A DNA stretch of 33,388 nucleotides from JANXVV01 sp038230975 (GCA_038230975.1 JBBRMF010000023.1:1-33388); one strand, 5' to 3'; positions 23,443 to 31,775 are shown, numbered from the stretch's first letter. A program made the numbers and translations. Notes: generated from the sequence alone by a model not told the origin.

Positions 23443-24105
23443 ATGCAGCAATTCTCAACGCAGGAAGTGTCGAAAGTAACCCAGGCAAGTATCCGCCAGC
23501 TTGACTATTGGGCGCGAACGGGCTTGCTTACGCCATCCGTACAGGATGCGCAAGGAAGTGGTTCAAAGCGACGATACACGTTCCGCGATATCGTTGCCGC
23601 ACAAACGATTCAGCAGCTTCGCGAACGGTTTTGTCCACTTCAAAAGGTACGCGTTGCGGTTCAATATTTGCGAAAGCACTACCCTGATCAGACCGACTCC
23701 GAGACTCTTTCGCGACTGACGCTGATCACTGATGGCAAGAAAGTATACATGCTCAGCGACGCGCATCAGGTCATGGAAGTGATAACCAAGCAACTGGTAT
23801 GGTCGGTCCCGCTTGGCCAATTGATTGTTGCCACGGATGTTCAGGTTCGGAAAATGCCGCAAAAATGGACGCAGAAGGTGCGGGTACGCGATCGCGGATA
23901 TCATTTGGAGGTGGAACTGGATCAAGTAAGCGGCGAATTTACCGTCCAATGTCGGGAGTTGCCGGGAGCTATTGAGCAAGGTCGTACGGTGATAGAAGCA
24001 ATTGATAACGGCAAGGAAGCCGTCGAATCAGTCTTGGCGTTCATGCAAAGGCGTGGAGGGGCGACACGGCGACCGACGGGGGCCCAACGTGTCGCGACTC
24101 GCTAA
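23443..24105 (+). CDS. MerR-HicB fusion antitoxin
   Basis: The 220-residue product combines two antitoxin architectures. Residues about 4-62 are a MerR-type winged helix (FSTQEVSKVTQASIRQLDYW, then SKRRYTFRDIVAAQTIQQL). Residues 63-140 resemble the middle of VapB45-like MerR antitoxins (LITDGKKVYMLSDAHQVMEV, then WSVPLGQLI). Residues about 145-202 form a HicB pseudo-RNase-H domain with the family core FTVQCRELPGAIEQGRTVIEAIDNGKEAVESVL (from FTVQC to VESVL). Ordinary HicB proteins carry an Arc/MetJ or Xre-type DNA-binding domain, not MerR. The start is fixed by AGGAGG five bases before ATG 23443. A 57-codon upstream extension runs through the promoter and is rejected. It overlaps the hicA toxin gene by 17 bases and should bind HicA and repress the promoter just upstream. 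Confidence 0.87.
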   Translation: MQQFSTQEVSKVTQASIRQLDYWARTGLLTPSVQDAQGSGSKRRYTFRDIVAAQTIQQLRERFCPLQKVRVAVQYLRKHYPDQTDSETLSRLTLITDGKKVYMLSDAHQVMEVITKQLVWSVPLGQLIVATDVQVRKMPQKWTQKVRVRDRGYHLEVELDQVSGEFTVQCRELPGAIEQGRTVIEAIDNGKEAVESVLAFMQRRGGATRRPTGAQRVATR

Positions 24106-24310
24106 TTGCAACATCACTTCCAAAGTGGTGCGGGCACTCCGACGCGCGGGTTTCAGGGAGGAACAGGGTGGAAAGCATACGATCATGCGCCATCCCGTGA
24201 GTGGTTGTTACACCACCATCCCGCGCCAACCGCGTTTGAATGTCATGACCCTTAAGTCAATTGTTAAGCAATGCGGTTTAAGCGAAGAACAATTTGTGGA
24301 GTTCTATTGA
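24089..24310 (+). CDS. hicA: HicA-family mRNA interferase toxin
   Basis: The 73-residue product is a complete HicA toxin with a small dsRBD-like fold. The recognisable steps are SRLANCNITSKVVRALRRAGF (N-terminal helix), EEQGGKHTIMRHP with the catalytic His30, a short strand YTTIPRQP, and LNVMTLKSIVKQCGLSEEQFVEF at the end. HicA cleaves mRNA and tmRNA to stop translation until HicB neutralises it. The start is a GTG at 24089 inside the 3' end of the antitoxin gene, with a G-rich GACGGGGG upstream. The longer frame from 24002 is only antitoxin sequence in another phase. The order is antitoxin then toxin, the reverse of the E. coli hicAB order, and the weak start would keep toxin below antitoxin. 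Confidence 0.88.
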   Translation: MSRLANCNITSKVVRALRRAGFREEQGGKHTIMRHPVSGCYTTIPRQPRLNVMTLKSIVKQCGLSEEQFVEFY

Positions 24311-24326
24311 TCCAGAGCACACGGCA

Positions 24327-25139
24327 TCATTTCGGCAGCGGTCCCCAGATGTCTTGCAGCAGTGAGAAGATCTCGGGCTCGGCTTGCTTTAATTCGCCGG
24401 CGACGAAGGGGTAGAAGTCATTTGAGCCGAAATAGCTCTCGGTCATTTCAGCGAAGAATTCTTTTTCGTTGGTCAGCGCATAGTGTTCCCGCATCGAGCC
24501 GGGGCTGGTGAGAACGGATTTGTATTTGCCGCTGTCGCGGAATTTGTCGTAGGCAGCGCGAATGCGCGGTTCGTCAAATCCGAGCACTCGATCGTGATAG
24601 GCGTGGGCAAGTTCATGAAGCACGGCCCAGGGTTGGCGATGGTTCTCGGAGGGGGATAGAAAATCGCCGACTTCGGGAATGTGTACGCATTGCGCGAGCG
24701 CTTCGCTGTACCCGTTGTCTTTTAGCCAGTCGGCACTTGGGTGGTATTGCATGTTACGCAGCCTCCCGTGGTTCAAATCGAGTTGGATTGGCACTTCTCG
24801 CAGTTTGGCGAGCGGTTTTTCGGGTAGCACGAGGGTGATGAGGAACAATCGGGCGGTCAGCAATTTCACCGCGCGTTTGCCGAGTTCCGTCGATTCGCCG
24901 TTCAGTAGCCGATCGTCCACACGCACAGTCCAGCCTTCCATGTGATGAAGGGTGTGTGAAGTCGGCAGTGGGGGTGTTTGGGAAGGTTTGTCCGCGAGAA
25001 GTGGTGCCGTGACGCAAAGGGTGATGATGATGGAGAGGACAATGCCGCCGCTTTGCAAAAAAGAAGTCTTCGCAGTGTTTCGCGGTTGAAAGATGCAAGG
25101 GCGAGGTGTGCGTGCCGTTTTGGTAGAAGAATTGAACAT
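24327..25139 (-). CDS. HExxH zinc metallopeptidase-like protein, anthrax-LF-like
   Basis: The 270-residue product has an N-terminal hydrophobic segment (about 31-49, GGIVLSIIITLCVTAPLLA) that is either a signal peptide or an anchor, then a domain ending in a gluzincin-type metal site. WAVLHELAHAYHDRVLG gives His175, Glu176 and His179. TNEKEFFAEMTESYFG gives the third ligand, Glu227 or Glu231. The spacing and the 'NEKEFFAE' phrase resemble the anthrax lethal factor/ATLF domain group found in many environmental bacteria, where a housekeeping role is more likely than toxicity. The substrate is unknown. The frame is open far upstream. ATG 25139 is chosen because it gives a normal signal sequence, but ATG 25178 is possible. 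It converges on hicA, 16 bases apart. Confidence 0.72.
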   Translation of the reverse strand: MFNSSTKTARTPRPCIFQPRNTAKTSFLQSGGIVLSIIITLCVTAPLLADKPSQTPPLPTSHTLHHMEGWTVRVDDRLLNGESTELGKRAVKLLTARLFLITLVLPEKPLAKLREVPIQLDLNHGRLRNMQYHPSADWLKDNGYSEALAQCVHIPEVGDFLSPSENHRQPWAVLHELAHAYHDRVLGFDEPRIRAAYDKFRDSGKYKSVLTSPGSMREHYALTNEKEFFAEMTESYFGSNDFYPFVAGELKQAEPEIFSLLQDIWGPLPK

Positions 25140-25197
25140 AGGTTCATTGTACCGTCTAAAAAAATGTTCGTTGGTCATCTTACTATGAAGCCGGTCA

Positions 25198-27660
25198 ATG
25201 TCCGCTAAACTCATCACCATGATCTCTCGCGATGAAATCATACTGGAGTATCTCGATCGGTTGCCGTACGCGCCGTACCCGGTGCAGGAAGAGGCGATGT
25301 ATGCCTGGGCGTCCTGCGAGCATGGCGTGCTGCTATCGGCTCCCACGGGGACGGGGAAAACGATGGTCGCGGAGGCGGCGGTGTATGAAGGGTTGCGCAC
25401 GGGAAAAAGCGTGTATTACTCAACACCGTTGATTGCGCTGACGGATCAAAAACTGCTTGAATTGCAGGATACGGTCGCACGATGGGGGTTTGATCGCGAT
25501 CAGGTGGGATTGGTGACTGGCCACCGAACGGTGAATCCGGATGCGCCAATCAAAGTGGTGGTAGCCGAGGTGTTGCTGAATCGGTTGCTGCACCAGGAGG
25601 CATTTGATTTTTCAAATGTCGGTGCGGTGGTGATGGATGAATTCCACAATTTTAATGAGCCGCAACGGGGGATTGTTTGGGAATTGGCGCTGACGCTTTT
25701 GCCGAAGCATGTGCGGGTGATGTTGTTGTCGGCGACGGTCGGGGCGGCATCGGAATTCGTCAACTGGATGGCCCGCAGCCTGGATCGTCGAGTCACCTTG
25801 GTCGAGGGGACTGAGCGCAAGGTTCCGCTGCATTTCCATTGGATCGGGGATGAGTTGTTACCGGATTTTATCGAGCGGGTGGCGGGCGGAACCGATGAAC
25901 AACGTCGAACCCCGGCACTGGTTTTTTGTTTCGATCGAGAGATTTGCTGGAGCACTGCGGAAATCTTTAAGGGTAAGGATGTATTCGCCGACGGGCAGCG
26001 GAAATTACTGCTGGATCGGCTGGAGGCATTTGATTTTTCGGTAGGTTCGGGCAATCGGCTGCGGACATTTCTGGCGCGAGGGGTTGGGATTCATCACGCG
26101 GGTTTGCTGCCCCGCTATCGTCGGGTGGTGGAAACACTGTTTCAGGAAAAGCTGTTGCCGGTCTGCGTATGCACGGAAACGCTTGCGGCCGGACTGAATC
26201 TTCCAGCGCGATCGGTGGTGCTGACAACGCTGGTCAAAGGTCCGCGCGACAAAAAAAAGCTGATTGATGCCAGTTCCGCCCAGCAGATGTTTGGCCGGGC
26301 CGGCCGGCCACAGTTTGATACCGAAGGGCATGTATTTGCAGTGGCGCATGAGGATGATGTGAAACTGGCACGCTGGAAAGAAAAGTACGATTCGATCCCC
26401 GAAGAGACGAAAGATCCGGGGTTGATGAAAGCGAAGAAGGCACTGGCCAAAAAGAAACCGACGCGGCGGGCGGGTTTCACGTATTGGAACGCCGAGCAGT
26501 TCATCAAATTACAAACGGCTCCTCCCGTGCGGCTGGCGAGCAAAGGCCGGTTGAGCTGGCGATGGTTGGCGTTTTTGCTGGACGCGAATCCGGCAGTTGA
26601 ACCGATACGGCAAGTGATTCGTAGCCGACTGATGGATTTTCCGACCATCGAAGCCGAACTGAAACGCCTGACCAAAATGTTGGTCACGCTGAGCGAGATG
26701 GGGATTGTGGTGCTTGATCCACCTCCGCCAGCAAGTTGGCAACAGGCGGTGAAGCCGGCCCATGCGCCGGGGACCGCTGCGATCGAATCTGACGAAGCGG
26801 AGAAGGCGGAAGCGTTGGATGAATCGGACGAAGAAGTCGAGATCAATCAGGCAAGTCCGCAAGGGATTGGCGAATTGATGGGCCGGTTAAAGCTAGGCAA
26901 CCAGGTGATCGCTCCATCGGGAGTAAATCGGGTTGTCCCGCCGAACGCCGGAAATAAACCCGGACTGATTCAGCCGGAGCCTTATGACGTGCGCACGGCC
27001 ACGCCGACGGATAAGCTTAAACAGTTGACGATTTTCCGCGCCGTGCATCCCCTGTATGGTTTGTACTTGATGGACTATCTTGGACAGGCGGAGCAACATG
27101 AGTTGATCCAGATTCTGGAAAGCTTGCTGGAGATGCCGGGTTCGGTCGCCAAGTCACTCCGCGTTCCATGGCCGGATGAGTTACCGCCGGGCAAGCTGAG
27201 TACGGAAGTGATCGATCCGGCGATCCTGACGGGCGGATTGGCGACGATGGAAGATTTGTATCCCGAGGCCGACCAGAGCGATCTGCCGCCTGAATTACGG
27301 AAATACCCGATCCCGCTTGCTCAGAAAATACGGATGCTTTTCGAGAACACGGTTGACCATGCGGGCGGATTGTTCATCACGCCGGTGTGGGCGGTAGGCG
27401 ATCTGCTGGCCCACGGGGGTGATTTCGATAAATTTGTCCGCTCGAGGGACATACTCAAGCAGGAAGGCATTTTCTTCAAGCATCTGATGCGCATGATTCT
27501 GCTCTGCGGCGAGTTTGCACAATTGACACCGAAGGATGCGAGCCCTGAAAGTTGGAAAGCCACTCTTGCCGGCATTGCCGACGTGCTGACGAACGCATGC
27601 CGAACGGTCGATCCGCAATGCACCGATGAAATGCTCGAGGAATTGTTGGAAGAGGTGTAA
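25198..27660 (+). CDS. Ski2-like DExH helicase
   Basis: The 820-residue product is a superfamily 2 helicase. The Q-like start PYPVQEEAM is followed by Walker A APTGTGKT (48-55), DEFH (147-150), LLSAT (177-181), a GIHHAGLLPRYRRVVETLF segment, TETLAAGLNLPARSVV (motif V) and QMFGRAGRPQFD (motif VI). DExH with an HHAGL stretch and this motif VI is the Ski2/MTR4/Hel308 style, so an RNA or DNA 3'-5' unwinding role is expected. The middle carries a winged-helix-like part (about 440-520), then an acidic, low-complexity linker (ESDEAEKAEALDESDEEVE) and a roughly 250-residue C-terminal domain I do not recognise. It diverges from the metallopeptidase with only 58 bases between. A start at ATG 25219 is also possible. 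Confidence 0.85.
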   Translation: MSAKLITMISRDEIILEYLDRLPYAPYPVQEEAMYAWASCEHGVLLSAPTGTGKTMVAEAAVYEGLRTGKSVYYSTPLIALTDQKLLELQDTVARWGFDRDQVGLVTGHRTVNPDAPIKVVVAEVLLNRLLHQEAFDFSNVGAVVMDEFHNFNEPQRGIVWELALTLLPKHVRVMLLSATVGAASEFVNWMARSLDRRVTLVEGTERKVPLHFHWIGDELLPDFIERVAGGTDEQRRTPALVFCFDREICWSTAEIFKGKDVFADGQRKLLLDRLEAFDFSVGSGNRLRTFLARGVGIHHAGLLPRYRRVVETLFQEKLLPVCVCTETLAAGLNLPARSVVLTTLVKGPRDKKKLIDASSAQQMFGRAGRPQFDTEGHVFAVAHEDDVKLARWKEKYDSIPEETKDPGLMKAKKALAKKKPTRRAGFTYWNAEQFIKLQTAPPVRLASKGRLSWRWLAFLLDANPAVEPIRQVIRSRLMDFPTIEAELKRLTKMLVTLSEMGIVVLDPPPPASWQQAVKPAHAPGTAAIESDEAEKAEALDESDEEVEINQASPQGIGELMGRLKLGNQVIAPSGVNRVVPPNAGNKPGLIQPEPYDVRTATPTDKLKQLTIFRAVHPLYGLYLMDYLGQAEQHELIQILESLLEMPGSVAKSLRVPWPDELPPGKLSTEVIDPAILTGGLATMEDLYPEADQSDLPPELRKYPIPLAQKIRMLFENTVDHAGGLFITPVWAVGDLLAHGGDFDKFVRSRDILKQEGIFFKHLMRMILLCGEFAQLTPKDASPESWKATLAGIADVLTNACRTVDPQCTDEMLEELLEEV

Positions 27661-27735
27661 GCGTTTCATCGTCTGTTAATAATTGCAACGCTATAAGCGT
27701 GTAGTTCATAGTGACCTTAAGAAAGGAAGTGACTG

Positions 27736-28740
27736 GTGCCTCAAACCAATCGTTTCTCGCTGGCTCTGTTCGCGACGACGCTGTTGTTTTTAAGCCAAAG
27801 TGGCAACACTTTTGCGGCCGACCCGCATTACAAATTTGCGAAGGCAATTCAGATCGGGGGCGGCAGCGGGTGGGACTACCTATACGCCGATGCGGTAGGT
27901 CGCCGGCTGTACGTGACGCATGGCACGAAAGTAGTCGTGATCGACACGGATGCAGATAAATTGGCCGGTGAGATTCTCGACACGCCGGGTGTTCATGGGT
28001 TCATCTCAATCCCGGAATTGAAGCGGGGTTTTTCAAGCAATGGTCAGGAAAATAAAGCCAGTATCATCGATCTTGAAACGTTGAAGACCATCACAAAAGT
28101 TCCCACCGGTGGCAAGCCGGATGCGCTTTTGTATGAACCGAAGTCTGGTGAAGTCTGGATCTTCAATGGCAAAGGTCAGTCCGCGACCGTCATCGAAGCC
28201 AAGACCGGTAAGGTGATCGTTGACGCCATTCCTCTCGGTGGCAAGCCGGAAGCCGGTGTGGCGGATTCCGAGGCTCAGAAAGTTTACGTCAACCTTGAAG
28301 ATACCAACGAGGTGGCGGTGATCGACATGAAGGACCACAAGGTGATCGCGAAATGGCCCATCGCCCCGGCAACGGCGGCGACGGGTTTGGCGATTGACGT
28401 AAAACTGCATCGACTGCTCATCGGCGGTGGCAATGCCAAAATGGTGATGATGGACTCGACGGATGGCAAGATAATTTCATCGGTCGACTCCGGGCAAGGT
28501 GTGGATGCGGCGGACTTCGATCCGGAGACGCATCTTGGTTTTGTTTCGGCCGGTGGAAGCGGAACGGTGACGGTCGTAAAAGTCGAGGCGGATAAATTGA
28601 CCGTCGTTCAAACCCTCAACACAGAACGCGGTGCCCGCACGATGACGGTCGACACCAAAACGCATCGCATCTACCTCGCCAACGCCAAGTCACGGACCGA
28701 TGCGACAAGCTTTAAGGTCCTGGTGTATGAGCTGGAATGA
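27736..28740 (+). CDS. Secreted YncE-like beta-propeller protein
   Basis: The 334-residue product has a signal peptide (cleavage near TFAA, residue 28) and then a seven-bladed-propeller-like series of repeats. Each holds a strand with 'xxVYVxxxxxNxVxVIDxxxxKVxxxxP'. Examples are RRLYVTHGTKVVVIDTDADK, KASIIDLETLKTITKVPTGGKPD, QKVYVNLEDTNEVAVIDMKD and HRIYLANAK. This is the YncE/YVTN family. Such proteins are often encoded next to TolC/RND efflux genes or c-type cytochromes, with an unclear, perhaps ligand-binding, role. The GTG start is preceded by AAAGGAAG. A small inverted repeat ACGCT-ATA-AGCGT (27688-27700) lies in the promoter region. It is 147 bases upstream of the tolC-like gene, with palindrome P5 between them. 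Confidence 0.85.
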   Translation: MPQTNRFSLALFATTLLFLSQSGNTFAADPHYKFAKAIQIGGGSGWDYLYADAVGRRLYVTHGTKVVVIDTDADKLAGEILDTPGVHGFISIPELKRGFSSNGQENKASIIDLETLKTITKVPTGGKPDALLYEPKSGEVWIFNGKGQSATVIEAKTGKVIVDAIPLGGKPEAGVADSEAQKVYVNLEDTNEVAVIDMKDHKVIAKWPIAPATAATGLAIDVKLHRLLIGGGNAKMVMMDSTDGKIISSVDSGQGVDAADFDPETHLGFVSAGGSGTVTVVKVEADKLTVVQTLNTERGARTMTVDTKTHRIYLANAKSRTDATSFKVLVYELE

Positions 28741-28762
28741 GTCGTCGCCGTAAAACTTTTTT

Positions 28763-28855
28763 AGCCACCGATGAACACGGATGAACCCAGATAAAGAGAA
28801 ATGAATTTTGGTTTGTTTTTTCTTTATCTGAGTTGATCTGCGTTCATCTGTGGTT
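28763..28855. repeat. Palindrome P5 with 10-base internal periodicity
   Basis: Arms of 35 bases (28763-28797 and 28821-28855) pair with about six mismatches around a T-rich 23-base loop. Within each arm a ten-base unit recurs: GATGAACACG, GATGAACCCA, GATAAAGAGA on the left and ATCTGAGTTG, ATCTGCGTTC, ATCTGTGGTT on the right. The repeat step equals one DNA turn. The left-arm sequence resembles a 'CCACCGATGAACACGGATG'-type element that I recall from other planctomycete and deltaproteobacterial genomes. Confidence 0.88.
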
Positions 28856-28887
28856 CCATTTTCTTTAGTCGCATTGACGGAATCTGA

Positions 28888-30285
28888 ATGTTGAAATTGG
28901 GTATTAAGAAGTGCGGAAGCCTGCTGGCGATAGGGCTGCTTGTGGGCTGTCACGCGCATCGGCCGGATGTGCCGGCAGATGCGGCAAAGCTGATCGGGAT
29001 GGATCATGCGATTGCGTATCGGCAGGATGCAGACGCTTTGCAGGCCACCCCGGCCGACGGTGAAAGTCTGAACGTTGAACAGGCGATTCGCCTTGCACTG
29101 GCGAATGATCCTCGGATTCAGGCCAGTCTCTGGCGCGTGCGCGTGGCGGAAGCGGAGGCGAATCAGGTTCGGCTTCTCCCAAATCCGATCCTTACGATTG
29201 ATCTTCGTTTCCCTTTGACCAAAAACTCCAATACGGCGTTTGAACCCACGCTGGGCGCGGATCTGCTTTCGCTACTGCAGAAACCGGCTCAGATTGCCGC
29301 CGTTGATAACCGATTGCGCGCAAGCGCCTCGACAGCGCTAGTGACCGTGCTTGATGTGATGGCGGAAGTGCAGGAGGCGTACGCGGCATCGCGGTCGGTG
29401 GATGCCGAAATCGAAAACGCGCAACGTCGGCGACAAAGAGTTCAAAAGCTGCGAGATATTTCGCAGAAGCGATTGGATGCCGGTGAAGGCATACGGCTGG
29501 ATGTGTTGACGCTCGATGCACAATTGATGCAGGCGGAATTGGATGTTGCCGACCTTGATCTATTGAAGATCGATCATTATTTGGCGTTGGTGCGGTTGTT
29601 AGGTGAGCCGCGCACCGGAGCCTCATGGAAACTTTCACCCTGGGAACCGCCGAGCGGCACGGTCTTACCCTCAGAATCGCAGTGGATCGACGCGGCTCTG
29701 CTCAATCGGCCGGAAATTCTTGCCCGCGTTTGGGAACTCCGCGCGCTCGGGGAAGATTTGAACGTTGCCTCTTTTCTTCCTCTGCAGGGCGGCGATCTAG
29801 CGGTGCACGGAGAACGCGACCCGGATTGGCGCGTCGGTCCTAGTCTGACGGTCCCGTTGCCCATCTTTGATTTTGGCCAGGAAACGCGAGAGAAGGTGAA
29901 GGCCTTGCGGACGGCCGCTCGGCATGAGCTGGTGCAACAGAGATCCGAAATCATTCACGCGGTTCGTCTGGCATATGCGACCTACATTCACTCGCGGCAG
30001 ACATTGACCAACGCTCAGGAGCGATTGTTACCGTTGCAGCAGAGGCAACTTGATCAGGCCCGGCTTGCCTATCAAGCCGGTGAGGCAAATCTGGCGACCC
30101 TGCTGTTGGCGCAGAATGATCTTGAACTGACCTTGTCGAAAATACTTGAACTTCAGGAGAAGGTGACCGTCGCCCGGGTACGATTGCAGCGCGCAGCAGG
30201 CGGAGCCGGCGTCGCTGAACGGATTGCTACAGCCGCCGCAACGCAGCCCGTCATGACCCGACCGGCGACAGGAACAAAACCATGA
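28888..30285 (+). CDS. TolC-family outer-membrane efflux lipoprotein
   Basis: The 465-residue product is an outer-membrane channel of the TolC/OEP family. It has a lipobox LLVGC (Cys21) and two OEP repeats rich in long helices: SLNVEQAIRLALANDPRIQASLWRVRVAEAEANQVRLLPNP for the first (described by its ends SLNVEQAI and LLPNP), and WIDAALLNRPEILARVWELRALGEDLNVASFLPLQ for the second (WIDAALL to SFLPLQ). GPSLTVPLPIFDFGQ is the usual pre-helix strand. A trimer would form the exit duct of a tripartite pump. The start ATG 28888 lies 32 bases after palindrome P5. The stop overlaps the start of the membrane fusion protein by ATGA, showing an operon. Confidence 0.9.
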   Translation: MLKLGIKKCGSLLAIGLLVGCHAHRPDVPADAAKLIGMDHAIAYRQDADALQATPADGESLNVEQAIRLALANDPRIQASLWRVRVAEAEANQVRLLPNPILTIDLRFPLTKNSNTAFEPTLGADLLSLLQKPAQIAAVDNRLRASASTALVTVLDVMAEVQEAYAASRSVDAEIENAQRRRQRVQKLRDISQKRLDAGEGIRLDVLTLDAQLMQAELDVADLDLLKIDHYLALVRLLGEPRTGASWKLSPWEPPSGTVLPSESQWIDAALLNRPEILARVWELRALGEDLNVASFLPLQGGDLAVHGERDPDWRVGPSLTVPLPIFDFGQETREKVKALRTAARHELVQQRSEIIHAVRLAYATYIHSRQTLTNAQERLLPLQQRQLDQARLAYQAGEANLATLLLAQNDLELTLSKILELQEKVTVARVRLQRAAGGAGVAERIATAAATQPVMTRPATGTKP

Positions 30286-31655
30286 ACGTATGGATGAAAA
30301 GATCTCTGATCCTGCTGGCTGTGCTAGTCGCGGTGTTTGCGTGGACGATTTATTTTCACAATAAATTAGTCAGCGAAAAATTGCCGAAGTGGAAGTGGAT
30401 GCAAACATCAATCGCCGCGCTGGGTGAGAAATCCGCTGAAACAGCTCCAGAGGATGAAGACCCGGACAACACCAAGAATGAAATCCCGGTGCATTCCGCC
30501 CATGTTGAAGTCAGGACGATGCGTCGATACCTCAGCGGTTTTGGCACGGTGGCGCCTCGATTGGCGCGGCCGGGACAGATGGCGGGCGCGGCGAATCTGG
30601 CGTCGCCCGTGGCCGGGGTCGTTGCGCAAGTGCTTTGTCAGATAGGTCAACAGGTTCACGCGAAAGAGGCTGTGATTCAGTTGGATGATCGGTTGACCAA
30701 ATCCGCCGAGGAGCAGGCCGCCGCCGCGTTATCGCAGGCGCAGGCATCGCTTGCGGTACTGAAAGCCACGCCTCGACCGGATCAGTTACAGATCGCGCAA
30801 TTGACGGTAGAGAAGACGCAATCGGCGTTGAAGTTTTCGGAGAAGAATTACGATCGCCTGAAGCAACTCGCCACGGAACAGGGGACGAGCGGAAAAAGCG
30901 TCGAGCAAGCAACGATGGAACTGGCGGCCGCGCGAACCGACGTAGCGGTTAGCCAAAAACAGCTGGCACTGCTGAAGTCTTCACCCACCCCCGAAGAGCT
31001 ACACCAGGAAGAAGCCAAGGTTGCGCAGGCCACTGCAGCGCTGGCCACCGCGCGAATGCAACGACAGATGATGACGATCATTTCGCCGATCGATGCCACG
31101 GTTGTTGCGGTTGCTGTCAATCCTGGTGAAAGCGTGGATGTTACCAAGACCCTCGTGCAACTGGTGGCGATGGATCGACTGATGGTCGATATCGATGTGC
31201 CAGCCGACCAATTGCCTGCGAATGCGGATGGGTTGGTCGCGCAGATTTTGTCGTCATCCACCACGCGCTCAGGCGATGCTGATAATGCATTGCTCGGAAA
31301 AGTGGCGTTTGTCAGTCCGCAAGTCGATGCGAAGAATGGCTCTGTGATGGTCGGAATCGATCTTCCGCCCGGCACTGCGTTGCGGCCAGGGTTAACCGTG
31401 AGAGTGCGAATCATCACCGAAGAGCACAAAGCCGTGCTGGTGGTTCCCCGTGAATCAGTGGTTTCCGATGAAAATGGGGACAGTGTCATTTCACTATTGG
31501 AAAAAGACCAGGCGACTCATAAAACCGTCAAGGCGGGGCTTGAAGAAGACGGCTACATCGAGATTAGTGCAGACGGCGTGAAGGAAGGCGATGCAATCGT
31601 CACCGGGGGCGCTTTTGGCCTGCCCGCTGCAACACGCGTAAAGGTCTTGGATTAG
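30282..31655 (+). CDS. RND efflux membrane fusion protein (HlyD/AcrA family)
   Basis: The 457-residue periplasmic adaptor has an N-terminal membrane anchor (about 8-24). A linker follows, then the first half of a biotinyl-lipoyl domain (ASPVAGVVAQVLCQIGQQVHAKEAVIQLDD), a long coiled-coil hairpin (about 135-255, with LSQAQASLAVLKA and ATAALATARMQRQ), and the second lipoyl half TIISPIDATVVAVAVNPGESVDV. The beta-barrel and membrane-proximal domains end with VPRESVVSDENGDSVI and AIVTGGAFGLPAATRV. It would bridge the TolC-like channel and the RND pump encoded on either side. It overlaps the TolC gene by four bases. An unusual 205-base spacer with palindrome P6 separates it from the pump gene. Confidence 0.92.
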   Translation: MNVWMKRSLILLAVLVAVFAWTIYFHNKLVSEKLPKWKWMQTSIAALGEKSAETAPEDEDPDNTKNEIPVHSAHVEVRTMRRYLSGFGTVAPRLARPGQMAGAANLASPVAGVVAQVLCQIGQQVHAKEAVIQLDDRLTKSAEEQAAAALSQAQASLAVLKATPRPDQLQIAQLTVEKTQSALKFSEKNYDRLKQLATEQGTSGKSVEQATMELAAARTDVAVSQKQLALLKSSPTPEELHQEEAKVAQATAALATARMQRQMMTIISPIDATVVAVAVNPGESVDVTKTLVQLVAMDRLMVDIDVPADQLPANADGLVAQILSSSTTRSGDADNALLGKVAFVSPQVDAKNGSVMVGIDLPPGTALRPGLTVRVRIITEEHKAVLVVPRESVVSDENGDSVISLLEKDQATHKTVKAGLEEDGYIEISADGVKEGDAIVTGGAFGLPAATRVKVLD

Positions 31656-31687
31656 TTTTTTTTTAGATTGGTAGGTTGCCAGATGAC

Positions 31688-31775
31688 GGGTGCCACGGGT
31701 CGCGGTAGGGCCGAGACCTGTGTTTTCGGGCTATCCAGACTCACAGGTCTCGGAGTACCGCGACCTGTGGCACCC
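31688..31775. repeat. Nested palindrome P6 inside the efflux operon
   Basis: A 35-base left arm (31688-31722) and a 34-base right arm (31742-31775) pair with few mismatches around a 19-base loop. Both ends read GGGTGCCAC or its complement. Each arm is itself a hairpin, the right one being ACAGGTC, T, CGG, AGTA, CCG, C, GACCTGT. This repeats the arm-within-arm plan of P1 and P2 with different sequence. It lies between the membrane fusion and RND pump genes and could reduce read-through to the pump. Confidence 0.9.

Noticed and set aside
25140..25400. 87-codon N-terminal extension of the metallopeptidase
   Set aside because: It overlaps the start of the helicase on the other strand and would bury the signal-like segment deep in the protein.
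28763..28855. CRISPR-like repeat because of the decamer units
   Set aside because: The units are too short, lack spacers of constant length and are arranged as an inverted pair. No cas genes are present.
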